Shown piece by piece: positions 24,746 through 32,313 of a stretch of 32,313 nucleotides of DNA. Each line of letters begins with the position of its first letter. The stretch's first letter is position 1. Where the stretch lies: NCBI GenBank assembly GCA_014377535.1, contig JACMPK010000071.1, forward strand, positions 1 to 32,313, written 5' to 3'. The DNA is from Gemmatimonadaceae bacterium. Its GTDB lineage: Bacteria; Gemmatimonadota; Gemmatimonadetes; Gemmatimonadales; Gemmatimonadaceae. Made by a program: the position numbers and the translations under genes. The notes under the pieces were generated by a model, which searched no databases, was not told where the DNA came from, and saw nothing but the letters and a program-made list of their open reading frames with translations.

Positions 24746-25325
24746 CTTGAACGCGGCGGACGCACAGGACCTGTTGCCCGACCTCCTGCACGGGCGGCTC
24801 TCGGATGCGGCACGTGCTGACGTCGAGCGCGTCATCCTGTCCGATCCGGACCTGGCCGTACAGTTGGCACTGCTGCAGCAGGTGCATGCCGCGCATGCGG
24901 CCACGCCAACCATCGACATGTCGCGTATCTTGGCGGCACTGCCGGCAGCATCCGGACAGCGCGCCGGGGGCACCGTGTCGACGACGACCGGAAATTTCGA
25001 CGAACTTGCAGCACGACGAGATCCGGTGCGCGCACCGCGCATGTCGCGCCTTGCGCGCGCCGCCGCCATGCTGCTCGTGCTTGGTGGTGGCGCTGTCGTG
25101 GCAACGCGCGCAGTGCGTCACACAGCGTTGCCAGTGGCCACCATCACACAGGCTGAGTCGCTCGCGCTCGTCGAGAGTATCGTGCAGCTCGGACTCGGCG
25201 CGCCGACGGACGAGTTGACCGTGGAGGAGCTGCGTGCGCTCGAGCAGGACATCCAGGCGCTTGACGGTGTGCCGTCGGCGGAGCCTGATGACATGACGGA
25301 TCTTGTTGATGGGGAGGGAGCATGA
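24738..25325 (+). CDS. Transmembrane anti-sigma factor
   Basis: A 195-residue membrane protein placed directly behind the sigma gene (8-base overlap). The N-terminal part has the L-L-P-D-L-L-H-G-R-L-S-D-A-A-R-A-D-V-E pattern seen in many cytoplasmic anti-sigma domains, but it lacks the H-x3-C-x2-C zinc motif. One transmembrane helix is predicted at about 105-125 (L-A-R-A-A-A-M-L-L-V-L-G-G-G-A-V-V-A). The C-terminal 70 residues would be periplasmic and rich in acidic residues. It presumably holds the ECF sigma factor inactive until a periplasmic signal releases it. The assignment rests on gene order plus topology, not on a strong family signature. Its stop overlaps the next ATG. Confidence 0.8.
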   Translation: MHDLNAADAQDLLPDLLHGRLSDAARADVERVILSDPDLAVQLALLQQVHAAHAATPTIDMSRILAALPAASGQRAGGTVSTTTGNFDELAARRDPVRAPRMSRLARAAAMLLVLGGGAVVATRAVRHTALPVATITQAESLALVESIVQLGLGAPTDELTVEELRALEQDIQALDGVPSAEPDDMTDLVDGEGA

Positions 25326-25915
25326 TGACGTATTCGACACGCGCGTGGCTCGTCGCGGCGCTCCTGCTTGGCGCGTCGCCTGGACTCATGCGGGCGCAGG
25401 AGAGCGTACGCGGCCGTGATGCCGCTCGCGCGCGTCGTGATGCACGTCGTGAGATGCTGGCGAATCCCGATTCACAGCGAATGCCTCGTGCCGGCGGTAC
25501 AGGCGTAGACGACAGGCTTCGTGCCGAGAATAGGCTGCGTACCTCGCTCGCGCAGGCCGTCCGTCGCCGGCTCAACCTGACCGATGAGCAGACCGCGCGG
25601 CTGGTCGACGTGAACCGCCGCTTCAGTGAGGAGCGGACGACGGTGACACGCGAGGAGCTGCGCATCCGGCGCGACCTGCGCCGTTCCATCGCCGGTGGTG
25701 ACACCGCACGATCAGCGGCAACGGCGCAGCTGCTCGATGATCTGCTGGCGGTGCAACGCAAGCGGCTCGACCTGCAGCAGAAGGAGCAGGCGGCACTCAG
25801 CGAGTTTCTCACGCCTGAGCAACGGGCCCGCTACATCGGCATGATGGAACAGTTGCGGCGACGCATCGAAAGCCGCACCGACAGTGCGCGAGGTCGCGGC
25901 AGGCGACTGGAATAG
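25322..25915 (+). CDS. Spy/CpxP-like periplasmic protein
   Basis: A 197-residue secreted helical protein. The signal peptide is W-L-V-A-A-L-L-L-G-A-S-P-G-L-M-R-A-Q. The mature part is highly charged (Arg/Glu-rich) and coiled-coil-like, with two L-T-x-x-Q motifs, L-T-D-E-Q at 86-90 and L-T-P-E-Q at 163-167, the hallmark of Spy/CpxP chaperones. A strong ribosome site (GGGGAGGGAG) precedes ATG 25322, which overlaps the anti-sigma stop. The gene order of sigma factor, anti-sigma factor and Spy-like protein resembles metal- or envelope-stress systems such as CnrYXH, where a periplasmic L-T-x-x-Q-like sensor works with the anti-sigma factor. A sensor or chaperone role is inference. Confidence 0.85.
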   Translation: MMTYSTRAWLVAALLLGASPGLMRAQESVRGRDAARARRDARREMLANPDSQRMPRAGGTGVDDRLRAENRLRTSLAQAVRRRLNLTDEQTARLVDVNRRFSEERTTVTREELRIRRDLRRSIAGGDTARSAATAQLLDDLLAVQRKRLDLQQKEQAALSEFLTPEQRARYIGMMEQLRRRIESRTDSARGRGRRLE

Positions 25916-25920
25916 CGGCC

Positions 25921-25992
25921 AGCAGCAGTGCTGCTCAATGGTGCGTGATGACTGAAGCCGTGGCTTCAGGACAGGCGCTGGCCGAGTATTCT
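25921..25992 (+). promoter_or_regulatory. Inverted repeats and possible promoter of nhaA
   Basis: Two perfect inverted repeats lie here: AGCAGCA/TGCTGCT (25921-25935, one-base centre) and CTGAAGCC/GGCTTCAG (25952-25969, two-base centre). Next comes TATTCT at 25987-25992, only 5 bases before the nhaA GTG. A weak TTCAGG at 25965-25970 is spaced as a -35 box and overlaps the second repeat, so a regulator bound there could control nhaA. Neither repeat is followed by a T-run. Confidence 0.4.
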
Positions 25993-25997
25993 TCGGG

Positions 25998-27374
25998 GTG
26001 ACCGCAAATCGCACGCCCGTGCTCGCAGTGCGCCTCAGCCGTCCGCTCCGTCGGTTCACGGAATGGCAGGCTGGAGGCGGCGTGATGCTGCTGATCGCCG
26101 CTGCCGTGGCGATGCTGATTGCGAATTCATCGTGGCATGCGCCAGTCGAGTCGTTCTGGGAGACGCCATTGCGGCTCTCCTTCGGTGCATCAGGACTTGA
26201 ACTCACGCTGCGCGAGTGGATCAGCGACGGCCTCATGGCCATCTTCTTTCTGCTCGTCGGTCTCGAGATCAAGAGCGAGCTGCTGGTCGGCGAGCTGTCA
26301 TCCCTGCGCAGCGCCTCGTTGCCGCTGGCGGCAGCACTCGGTGGCATGCTGGTACCGGCGTTGATCTATCATGCGTTCAATCGCGGAACCGCAGGCGCGC
26401 CGGGGTGGGCCATTCCCACGGCCACGGACATCGCATTCGCGCTCGGTGTGCTGGCGCTGCTCGGCTCGCGCGTGCCGCCGGCGCTGACGGTGTTTCTCGC
26501 GGCGTTGGCAATCGCCGATGATCTCGGGGCCGTGCTGGTGATCAGCCTGTTCTACGGGCACGCCCCCGACGTGCACTACCTGCTGCGCGCCGCCGCTGTT
26601 TTCGGCGTGCTGGTCGCTGCGAACCTCGCCGGTGTCGCCTGGGTCAGCATCTATGCATTGCTTGGCGTCGCGCTCTGGTACTGCGTGTTGCAGTCGGGCG
26701 TGCATTCGACCGTCGCCGGTGTGCTGCTCGCGCTGACCGTGCCTGCTCGCTCACGCATCGATCCCGCACGGTTCGAGGCGGAGGCGCGAAACCAACTCGA
26801 TGATTTCGCCATCGCGACCGGTGAGGACCATCGGCCGGTGCTCTCGAACGGCAGGCAGCAGCAGGCACTCGCGGCCATCGAAACGGCCGTCGAGGATCTG
26901 CAGCCGCCACTCGCACGGCTGCGTCATCTCCTGCACGTGCCAGTCAACTTCTGGATCATGTCGTTGTTCGCGCTCGCCAACGCCGGCGTGGCACTGTCCA
27001 GCAACGCTTCGGGCAACAGTGGGCCGTCATTGGTCAGTCCGGTCAGCATCGGTGTCGCGTTTGGCCTGATTCTGGGCAAGCCGATCGGCATCACGATTGC
27101 GGTCTGGATGGCGACACGACTTGGCGCGACGCTGCCGACCGGTGCCACCTGGCCGACGGTGTTCGGTGTCGCATGCCTTGCCGGCATCGGGTTCACCATG
27201 TCGCTTTTCATCTCCGGGCTCGCCTTTCCGGACGTGGCGCTTCTGGCGCAGGCGAAGCTCGGCATCGTGATCGCATCCGTGGTGGCCGGCGTGGTTGGCG
27301 CGAGCGTCGTCTGGTTCAGCGCCGCGCCCACGAAGACCTCTCCATCGGCGAGCGCCGACGACGCCGACGCCTGA
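25998..27374 (+). CDS. nhaA: Na+/H+ antiporter NhaA
   Basis: A 458-residue inner-membrane antiporter that exports Na+ in exchange for protons and controls cytoplasmic pH. The sodium/proton site is Asp174-Asp175 in A-I-A-D-D-L-G-A-V, matching Asp163/Asp164 of E. coli NhaA. A-I-P-T-A-T-D-I-A-F-A-L-G (about 138-150) is the unwound helix motif, and the lysine of G-K-P-I-G near residue 361 matches the Lys300 area. It is longer than the E. coli protein (388) owing to an extended loop in the middle (about 250-310) with charged residues and a C-terminal tail. The GTG start has no clear Shine-Dalgarno sequence; a nearby TATTCT suggests a leaderless message. Confidence 0.96.
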   Translation: MTANRTPVLAVRLSRPLRRFTEWQAGGGVMLLIAAAVAMLIANSSWHAPVESFWETPLRLSFGASGLELTLREWISDGLMAIFFLLVGLEIKSELLVGELSSLRSASLPLAAALGGMLVPALIYHAFNRGTAGAPGWAIPTATDIAFALGVLALLGSRVPPALTVFLAALAIADDLGAVLVISLFYGHAPDVHYLLRAAAVFGVLVAANLAGVAWVSIYALLGVALWYCVLQSGVHSTVAGVLLALTVPARSRIDPARFEAEARNQLDDFAIATGEDHRPVLSNGRQQQALAAIETAVEDLQPPLARLRHLLHVPVNFWIMSLFALANAGVALSSNASGNSGPSLVSPVSIGVAFGLILGKPIGITIAVWMATRLGATLPTGATWPTVFGVACLAGIGFTMSLFISGLAFPDVALLAQAKLGIVIASVVAGVVGASVVWFSAAPTKTSPSASADDADA

Positions 27375-27739
27375 CGGCATGTGTGTGCGTGCCTGGATGT
27401 CACACCGCCGAAGCTGTGGCGAAAAGCCATAGGTTCTCTTCTGATATATTCTGCGTGTGAGCACACGTTAATCAAAAGATCCTGTGGTCTGTTTTGTTTT
27501 CCACTACTTTTTCGCACGTGCCGACATTGCAGCGTTCCCGACGAGTCCTGTGCCATTTGTGTATCGTCGTTCAACCGCACGGTCCACGCTGATGTGCCGA
27601 AGTCGCGGCGCAAACGCACTGCGCTTTCCTGTCAGGTGCTACGAATGACGGATGTCACTGCTACGCTTCGTCAATACGGTGCCATCGCATCGTGGACGGT
27701 GACGAGCGACTTCAACTCCCACGCGGCGCACCGGCGCGG
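27375..27739 (+). other. AT-richer intergenic leader before the hybrid kinase
   Basis: No protein-like frame is visible. The stretch has a possible -10 box TATATT at 27445-27450, though I find no matching -35 box, and directly after it a near-perfect palindrome CGTGTG-AG-CACACG (27454-27467), followed by a T-rich run around 27490-27510. The palindrome location is where a repressor would act. A leader of about 280 bases to the kinase ATG would result. No terminator for nhaA was recognised. Confidence 0.3.
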
Positions 27740-29488
27740 ATGAGCGGCGCGGTATCGGGACCTGACCCGGACGACGGCGCGCGCACGCTGCACGACGTCG
27801 CCGTGAGCACATCGACCGACATGCTCGCGTTGCGTTACCGCGCCGAGCAGGAGCTGCACGAAACGAAGGCGCAGCTCGAGGAGCGTAGCGCAGCGCTTTC
27901 CATGTCCGTTTCGCTGCTCAACGCAACGCTGGAGAGCGCCCCGGACGGTATCGTGGCTTACGACCTGTCTGGCAGGATCATGGCGCACAACTCCCGATTC
28001 TCCGCAATTTGGGGCGTCCAGAGCGTCGATCTGCAACTGGCGGCGTTTGAAATCGCCAAACGATTTGCGCCTCAGCTGCGGGATCCGGACGGCTTTCTTC
28101 AAGCAATACAGAGAAGTCGCCTGAACCCGGAACTCGAGGTGTTCGACGTCTTTGATTTTCTTGATGGCCGCACGTTCGAGCGCGTCGCTGTGCCGCAGCG
28201 CATCGATAGCACGTGCGTCGGTGTCGTGGCGCATTGGCGTGACGTCACCGAAGCGCGCCGTTCGGCTGATGCACAGATTGCGCTCGCCGAACAGCTGCGT
28301 CAGGTGCAGAAGATGGAGTCGCTCGGCGCGCTCTCCGGCGGCATCGCGCACGACTTCAACAACATCCTTGGCGCAATTCTGGGGAATGCTGAACTCGCGC
28401 TGACGACGCCATCGAACGTGGCATCGGTGGTCGAGAGCCTCACCGCGATCAAGGAAGCGGCTGAGCGTGCCGCGCGTCTCGTGCAGCAAATCCTGACGTT
28501 CAGTCGGCAACAACCGCACGAACGTCTGCCGATCGCATTAGCCGACACCGTGAAGGAGGCGGCGCGCCTGCTGCGTGCGACCATTCCCGCGGGCATTGAG
28601 CTGAATACGATGCTCGAGGCCGACGAACCGCTCATCATGGGCGATGCCACTCAGTTGCACCAGATCGTGATGAATCTGTGCACCAATGCCATGCACGCGC
28701 TGCGGGAGCGCACAGCCGGCGCGGGTCGGGTGGGCCAAATCGACATCCAGGTCGATCACGGGCGCACCGGTGTCGGCATCGGCCTCGAGGCGCCGGGTGT
28801 GCTGGTCCCTGGTCGCTTCGTGCGCATGAAGGTGTCCGACAACGGCGTCGGCATGAGTCCGCAGACGCAGGCACGTATCTTCGACCCGTTCTTCACCACG
28901 CGCCAGCCGGGTGACGGCACTGGACTTGGCCTCTCGGTGGTCCACGGGATCATGGAGACACACGGAGGCGCGATCACCGTGCACAGCGAACTCGATGTCG
29001 GGACCACGTTCACGCTTTATTTCCCGGCCAACGCGGATGAACCGGAGATCACGCGCAAAACGCCGCTGATGGTGGAAGCGCTTACATATGATGTCGGGAC
29101 GACCGACGCGATTCGCGTGCTCTACGTGGATGACGACCAGATGATCGTGTCGCTGGTCAGCAGGCTGCTCGCGAAGTCGGCTTGCGTCGTGACCGGATTT
29201 GCGCGCGCAGTCGATGCGCTCGACATGATCCGCACGCGACCAAACGACTTCGATGTCGTCGTGACCGACTTCAACATGCCGGAGCTCTCCGGTCTGGATA
29301 TCGCTCGTGCGGTCCTCGAGATCCGTCCGGATCTGCCGGTCGTGATCACGTCGGGCTACCTCACGAACGAGCTGCAGGCGGAAGCGGTGCGTATCGGCGT
29401 GCACCAGCTGCTGTTTAAGCCCGACCTTGCGAAGCGCCTGCTGCAGGTCGTGCGTTCAGTGCCACGTGCGGTGCGCGCCGCGCTCTGA
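27740..29488 (+). CDS. PAS domain hybrid histidine kinase with C-terminal receiver
   Basis: A 582-residue signalling protein with no membrane helix. A coiled-coil stretch (about 30-60) precedes a PAS domain (about 60-165; S-A-P-D-G-I-V-A-Y-D-L-S-G-R-I). HisKA follows with G-G-I-A-H-D-F-N-N, phospho-acceptor His204, then HATPase_c with N-box N-L-C-T-N-A near 312-317, D-N-G-V-G-M at 367-372, F-F-T-T-R-Q-P-G-D-G-T-G-L-G-L and the C-terminal G-T-T-F-T-L-Y-F. The receiver has D-D-D at 464-466, phospho-acceptor Asp510 (V-V-T-D-F-N-M-P) and Lys560. This order matches CckA-like hybrid kinases that pass phosphate through a phosphotransferase. The ATG at 27740 was preferred; a GTG at 27692 is in frame. 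No response-regulator gene is adjacent. Confidence 0.92.
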   Translation: MSGAVSGPDPDDGARTLHDVAVSTSTDMLALRYRAEQELHETKAQLEERSAALSMSVSLLNATLESAPDGIVAYDLSGRIMAHNSRFSAIWGVQSVDLQLAAFEIAKRFAPQLRDPDGFLQAIQRSRLNPELEVFDVFDFLDGRTFERVAVPQRIDSTCVGVVAHWRDVTEARRSADAQIALAEQLRQVQKMESLGALSGGIAHDFNNILGAILGNAELALTTPSNVASVVESLTAIKEAAERAARLVQQILTFSRQQPHERLPIALADTVKEAARLLRATIPAGIELNTMLEADEPLIMGDATQLHQIVMNLCTNAMHALRERTAGAGRVGQIDIQVDHGRTGVGIGLEAPGVLVPGRFVRMKVSDNGVGMSPQTQARIFDPFFTTRQPGDGTGLGLSVVHGIMETHGGAITVHSELDVGTTFTLYFPANADEPEITRKTPLMVEALTYDVGTTDAIRVLYVDDDQMIVSLVSRLLAKSACVVTGFARAVDALDMIRTRPNDFDVVVTDFNMPELSGLDIARAVLEIRPDLPVVITSGYLTNELQAEAVRIGVHQLLFKPDLAKRLLQVVRSVPRAVRAAL

Positions 29489-29510
29489 TACGGGCGCGGC
29501 ACGCGTCGAG

Positions 29511-29541
29511 GGGTGTCGCAGGTGGACCGCGCGCGACACCC
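29511..29541. terminator. Convergent hairpin terminator
   Basis: GGGTGTCGC at 29511-29519 pairs exactly with GCGACACCC at 29533-29541 around a 13-base loop. It sits between the kinase gene and the minus-strand M20 gene, so it can serve both. No T-run follows. Confidence 0.55.
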
Positions 29542-29550
29542 AGCGATTCA

Positions 29551-30864
29551 TCAGATCTTCCGTGAACGCCGGAAGGTCGCCGCCTTCTCCCTCGAGAGTC
29601 GCTGTAGCATCAATGCGGCGCGCTGTGTCTGCATGGTGAGCGCCGGGATGTTGACCGACTCGTCGGGCGAATGCGCACCTGAGCCAAGTGCACCGAGTCC
29701 TTCGATGCCGTCGATGTATGGCGCCACGAAACTCAGGTCGCCGGCACCGCGCCGAGCCGGATCGCTCGCCGTGAGCGCACCATATCCCAGCGCGTTGCTC
29801 ACGCCGCTGTAGTACGACAGCAACCGTTCACCGCCTGAGGTCACGGCCATGGGCGGATAGCCCTCCCCGAACGCGATCGCGGCGTTCGTCTGCGCCAGGT
29901 TGCGACCGACGATCTCGCGCATCTTCGTCTTTGCGCGAAGAATCTGCGCCTCGTCCATCGCGCGCAGGTCGCCCTGCACCCACGTAATCGGGGCGATGAT
30001 GTTGGTCTTTCCGGCCACCGCGCCGCTCAGCGTGAGCGTGTCGTACGTCACGTCGGAGCCTCCGGCGATAGTGCCCGGATTGAACGTCAGGTTCTCCTCG
30101 CCCGCGAGCTCGCGCCGGAACTCGTCCAGAATGCGCGCCGTCTCATAGATGGCGCCATACCCACCGCGGAACACGCCGGAGGAGTGCCCCTGCCGTCCCG
30201 TCACCTTGAGCACCCAGCTGCTCGCCGAGCGACGGCCGATGGTCGCGGTCGTGCGTGAGCCGCCCTCGAATGCGAGCGCGATGTCGCTCTGCTTCGCGGC
30301 ATCGACGAGCGCAGCGCGTGCCTCGCCGAGCGGTTCACCCGGCAGCTCCTCGTCGCCCGTCATCACGATCGTGATGTTCATGTCCTTCAGCGCGCCGGTT
30401 GCCTGCAGTGCCTTCAACGCAAACAGGATGATAACGTCGCCGCCTTTCATGTCGCTCGAGCCTGCGCCCTTGCCGATCGAATCCTGTCGCACCCAGCGCT
30501 GGTTCGCGCCCTCGAACACCGTGTCGAGGTGTCCGATCAACAGGATGCGCGGCACGCCGGCCTTGCCGCTGTGCGTTGCTACGAGATGTCCCGCGCGCTT
30601 CATGCCCGCTGGCACGTCGACCCATCGGGACGCGAAGCCGAGCGAGTCCAGCGTCGCTCCGATCACGCGACCGACTTCGCGCACGCCCGTGACGTTCAGC
30701 GAGCCGCTGGGAATGTTCACCAGTCGCTCCAGGTAGGCGACCTGTTCGTCGCCTCGCGACTCGACAGCCGCGCGCACTGCCTGTTCAGCGCGGGACAGTG
30801 AGGTCTGGGCGCCAAGCGAGAACGGCAGGGCGAGGCAGGGCACGAGTGTGCGAAGGCGGAGCAT
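29551..30864 (-). CDS. Secreted M20 family metallopeptidase (CPG2-like)
   Basis: A 437-residue zinc peptidase of the M20/M25/M40 family, with sequence order like glutamate carboxypeptidase. The signal peptide is V-P-C-L-A-L-P-F-S-L-G-A-Q. Zinc and catalytic residues are His112 and Asp114 (I-G-H-L-D-T-V-F), Asp138 (G-A-G-S-S-D-M-K-G-G), catalytic Glu172 and metal-ligand Glu173 (T-G-D-E-E), the Glu of F-E-G-G, and His398 (G-S-G-A-H-S-P). A dimerisation (lid) domain lies between about 208 and 320. It would cleave C-terminal residues from peptides or folate-like compounds outside the cytoplasm; the substrate is unknown. The gene is transcribed towards the hybrid kinase, which it faces across a convergent hairpin. 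Confidence 0.92.
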   Translation of the reverse strand: MLRLRTLVPCLALPFSLGAQTSLSRAEQAVRAAVESRGDEQVAYLERLVNIPSGSLNVTGVREVGRVIGATLDSLGFASRWVDVPAGMKRAGHLVATHSGKAGVPRILLIGHLDTVFEGANQRWVRQDSIGKGAGSSDMKGGDVIILFALKALQATGALKDMNITIVMTGDEELPGEPLGEARAALVDAAKQSDIALAFEGGSRTTATIGRRSASSWVLKVTGRQGHSSGVFRGGYGAIYETARILDEFRRELAGEENLTFNPGTIAGGSDVTYDTLTLSGAVAGKTNIIAPITWVQGDLRAMDEAQILRAKTKMREIVGRNLAQTNAAIAFGEGYPPMAVTSGGERLLSYYSGVSNALGYGALTASDPARRGAGDLSFVAPYIDGIEGLGALGSGAHSPDESVNIPALTMQTQRAALMLQRLSREKAATFRRSRKI

Positions 30865-32313
30865 AAGGTCGGGGGGTGAGTGTGCGACGTGCGCGCGAGC
30901 GGTCGATGACGCTCAGGGAATACGGCGCGCGTCGAGCGTCCGTTCGGCGCGACCTCCTCTTGATGATCCCAATAGGTCATGACTCGCATCGCCCACGCCG
31001 CGCCATCGCACCGTGGTATGCTGCGTGCAACCACCGCTAACGAGGTTTCGCTGCGTTTGCTGCGCTGTATCGCTCGCAACCTGTGCTGATATGTGGTAAC
31101 GGCGTGACACACCCGACAAAAGACGATTTGCTCGGAGGTGCCACCACCGTCATCAGAGCCTGTGCCCGTCAGGCCACCCGTCGCAGCCGCAGCAGTGAAG
31201 CCCGTCGCATCGTCCGGTCCACGGCGCACGCTCAGCCTGCTGCGACGAGATTTTGTGCTGGGCATCAGCCTCGTGGTGGCTGCGCGATCGTGACAGAGTG
31301 TGATTTGGGTCTCCTGCCTTTCCCTTAAACGTCGTGGTGGAAAGAGTGAATACCTCAATTTCGTGCCAAGTGACGCGGCCGCTGGCCGAAAAGAATGTTC
31401 TTGTCGTACTCGTATCAGCGCGAGTATCACTGGTACGGTGCAGCGAATGCCAGTCACGACGGGACAACACGTTGCCGTGGGGACGACGTCGTATTGAATT
31501 GAACTTATCGGCGCTAGCCGCGTAGCTGAAGACAGGCTCAGCGCACAGTGAAGGCAAACTGCACAAGTGCGGCAAGCCGCCGAGGAACAGTTGCCACTCG
31601 TAGTCGACGCGTGGCGAAAGGCGCACCTGCATCACTTGTCGGCATGCGATGTATTCACGGACCGAAGCTCTAGCTTGCCGCCAGCGTAAATAGCACATGC
31701 GCGCGAGACGGCGCCCATCGCTTCGCGTAGGTCGCCTCCGCCCAACAGGCCAGCGTTGAACGCTTGGTCGCGAGTGCGCACAGCGACACTAACAATGGCG
31801 AAGTGGCAGAGGAGACGCCGGGACAGGCCCGAGCGGGTGATGGCGCGCACGCATCGTATACACAGCGGTACATGCGTCACAAGCCGGCACGCTGCTCACG
31901 CGCGTTGTAAAAGCGGGCGACGTGGTGCTTAGCGACCGTATATAAATGACGCTGCACCTACTCGCAAAACGCAACTCGTGGCGCGGATTATTGGGACTAT
32001 TCGCAGCTCACGCGACTTAGACTGACCGCATTTGTATCCGCTGATGCCTATCCCAAAAATGCTATGTCGAAAAAGACGTATTTATGAACCAGGCCAAAGG
32101 CGCAAGGTTGTGCGCATGCGTTTGCAACGCAGTCCACGCTGCTGCTCGCCAGCGAACTTACGACGCATCCCAATGCCATGAGTGGCGACGCGGAATTCAA
32201 CCTGCTGCGACAGGCGAGCCCGGACGAGTGATTCGTCTCGTAACACTTAACCAAACTGCTCACGGCGCGGAGTGAGCAGAAAATGGATGTAGTGAATAGA
32301 AAAATGGCGAGCC
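30865..32313. other. Gene-poor right end of the window
   Basis: About 1.4 kb without a convincing gene on either strand. The longest frames (a 181-codon one on the minus strand at 31153-31698 and a 246-codon one reaching into the M20 gene) have Cys/His/Arg-rich, low-coding-like sequence. Counting by hand, the last 393 bases are about 53% GC, well below the roughly 65% of the genes to the left. Promoter signals for the M20 gene should lie near 30865-30960, but I could not fix them. No tRNA, CRISPR, insertion sequence or repeat was recognised. It may be a decayed or foreign stretch that continues past the edge. Confidence 0.5.
31138..31293 (+). pseudogene. Possible gene remnant: Pro/Ala linker plus membrane-like segment
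   Basis: A 51-codon frame from GTG 31138 reads like the start of a real protein: a Pro/Ser/Val-rich stretch, then G-P-R-R-T-L-S-L-L-R-R-D-F-V-L-G-I-S-L-V-V-A-A-R-S and a stop. The second half has the basic-then-hydrophobic pattern of an N-terminal membrane anchor, abruptly ended. It could be the leftover of a truncated gene, or chance. No family is recognised. Confidence 0.2.

Noticed and set aside
31153..31698. 181-codon minus-strand frame in the gene-poor region
   Set aside because: Cys, His, Trp and Arg are over-represented, no domain or hydrophobic pattern is seen, and part of it is the antisense of a more protein-like plus-strand fragment.
31300..32313. Integron-like attC sites in the low-GC end
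   Set aside because: Scattered GTTRRRY-like words occur, but no paired core sites with an imperfect palindrome at regular spacing were found.
1..32313. CRISPR array or insertion-sequence ends
   Set aside because: No regularly spaced repeat and no transposase gene with flanking inverted repeats was seen anywhere in the window.

Overview
The window is high-GC bacterial chromosome, almost fully coding on both strands up to about 30.9 kb. Dense 4-bp start/stop overlaps, many GTG starts, secreted peptidases and amidohydrolases whose signal peptides end in A-Q, and an ECF sigma/anti-sigma pair all fit a Gemmatimonadota-like soil bacterium. That assignment is inference from style; there is no rRNA or other decisive marker here.

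1-6.5 kb: the C-terminal end of an M14-type peptidase, a SAM methyltransferase, then a tight acyl-CoA catabolism operon. It holds a small cobalamin-binding mutase subunit, an MCC/GCC-type carboxyltransferase, an AtuA protein split into two genes, a LiuC/AtuE-like hydratase and a 53-aa membrane protein. It resembles the leucine (liu) and acyclic terpene (atu) pathways, but no biotin carboxylase is present. An acyl-CoA dehydrogenase of the kind such pathways use lies further on at 11.9 kb.

6.6-16.5 kb: mostly housekeeping. There is a long U32 protein with two four-cysteine sets, a hypothetical protein, RecQ, the acyl-CoA dehydrogenase coupled to an ICMT-like membrane methyltransferase, RNase G/E behind a roughly 400-nt leader, and rplU-rpmA with a clear sigma-70 promoter and terminator.

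16.5-24.1 kb: envelope and scavenging functions. A Tat-type amidase and a TonB-dependent receptor converge on two minus-strand secreted amidohydrolases. One of these keeps the metal-binding motifs and the other appears to have lost all of them. A glycerophosphodiester phosphodiesterase follows.

24.1-30.9 kb: a divergent ECF sigma factor, transmembrane anti-sigma factor and Spy/CpxP-like periplasmic protein form a probable envelope-stress operon. Then come NhaA, a PAS-histidine kinase-receiver hybrid behind an AT-richer leader, and a convergent secreted M20 peptidase.

30.9-32.3 kb: no convincing gene. GC falls to about 53% at the end (hand count) and only short gene-like fragments are seen. 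It reads as a decayed or recently acquired stretch continuing past the window edge.

The most unusual items are the catalytic/degenerate amidohydrolase pair, the liu/atu-like operon with split AtuA and an orphan B12 subunit, the double-cysteine U32 protein, the start-site hairpin of the RNase gene and the gene-poor right end.
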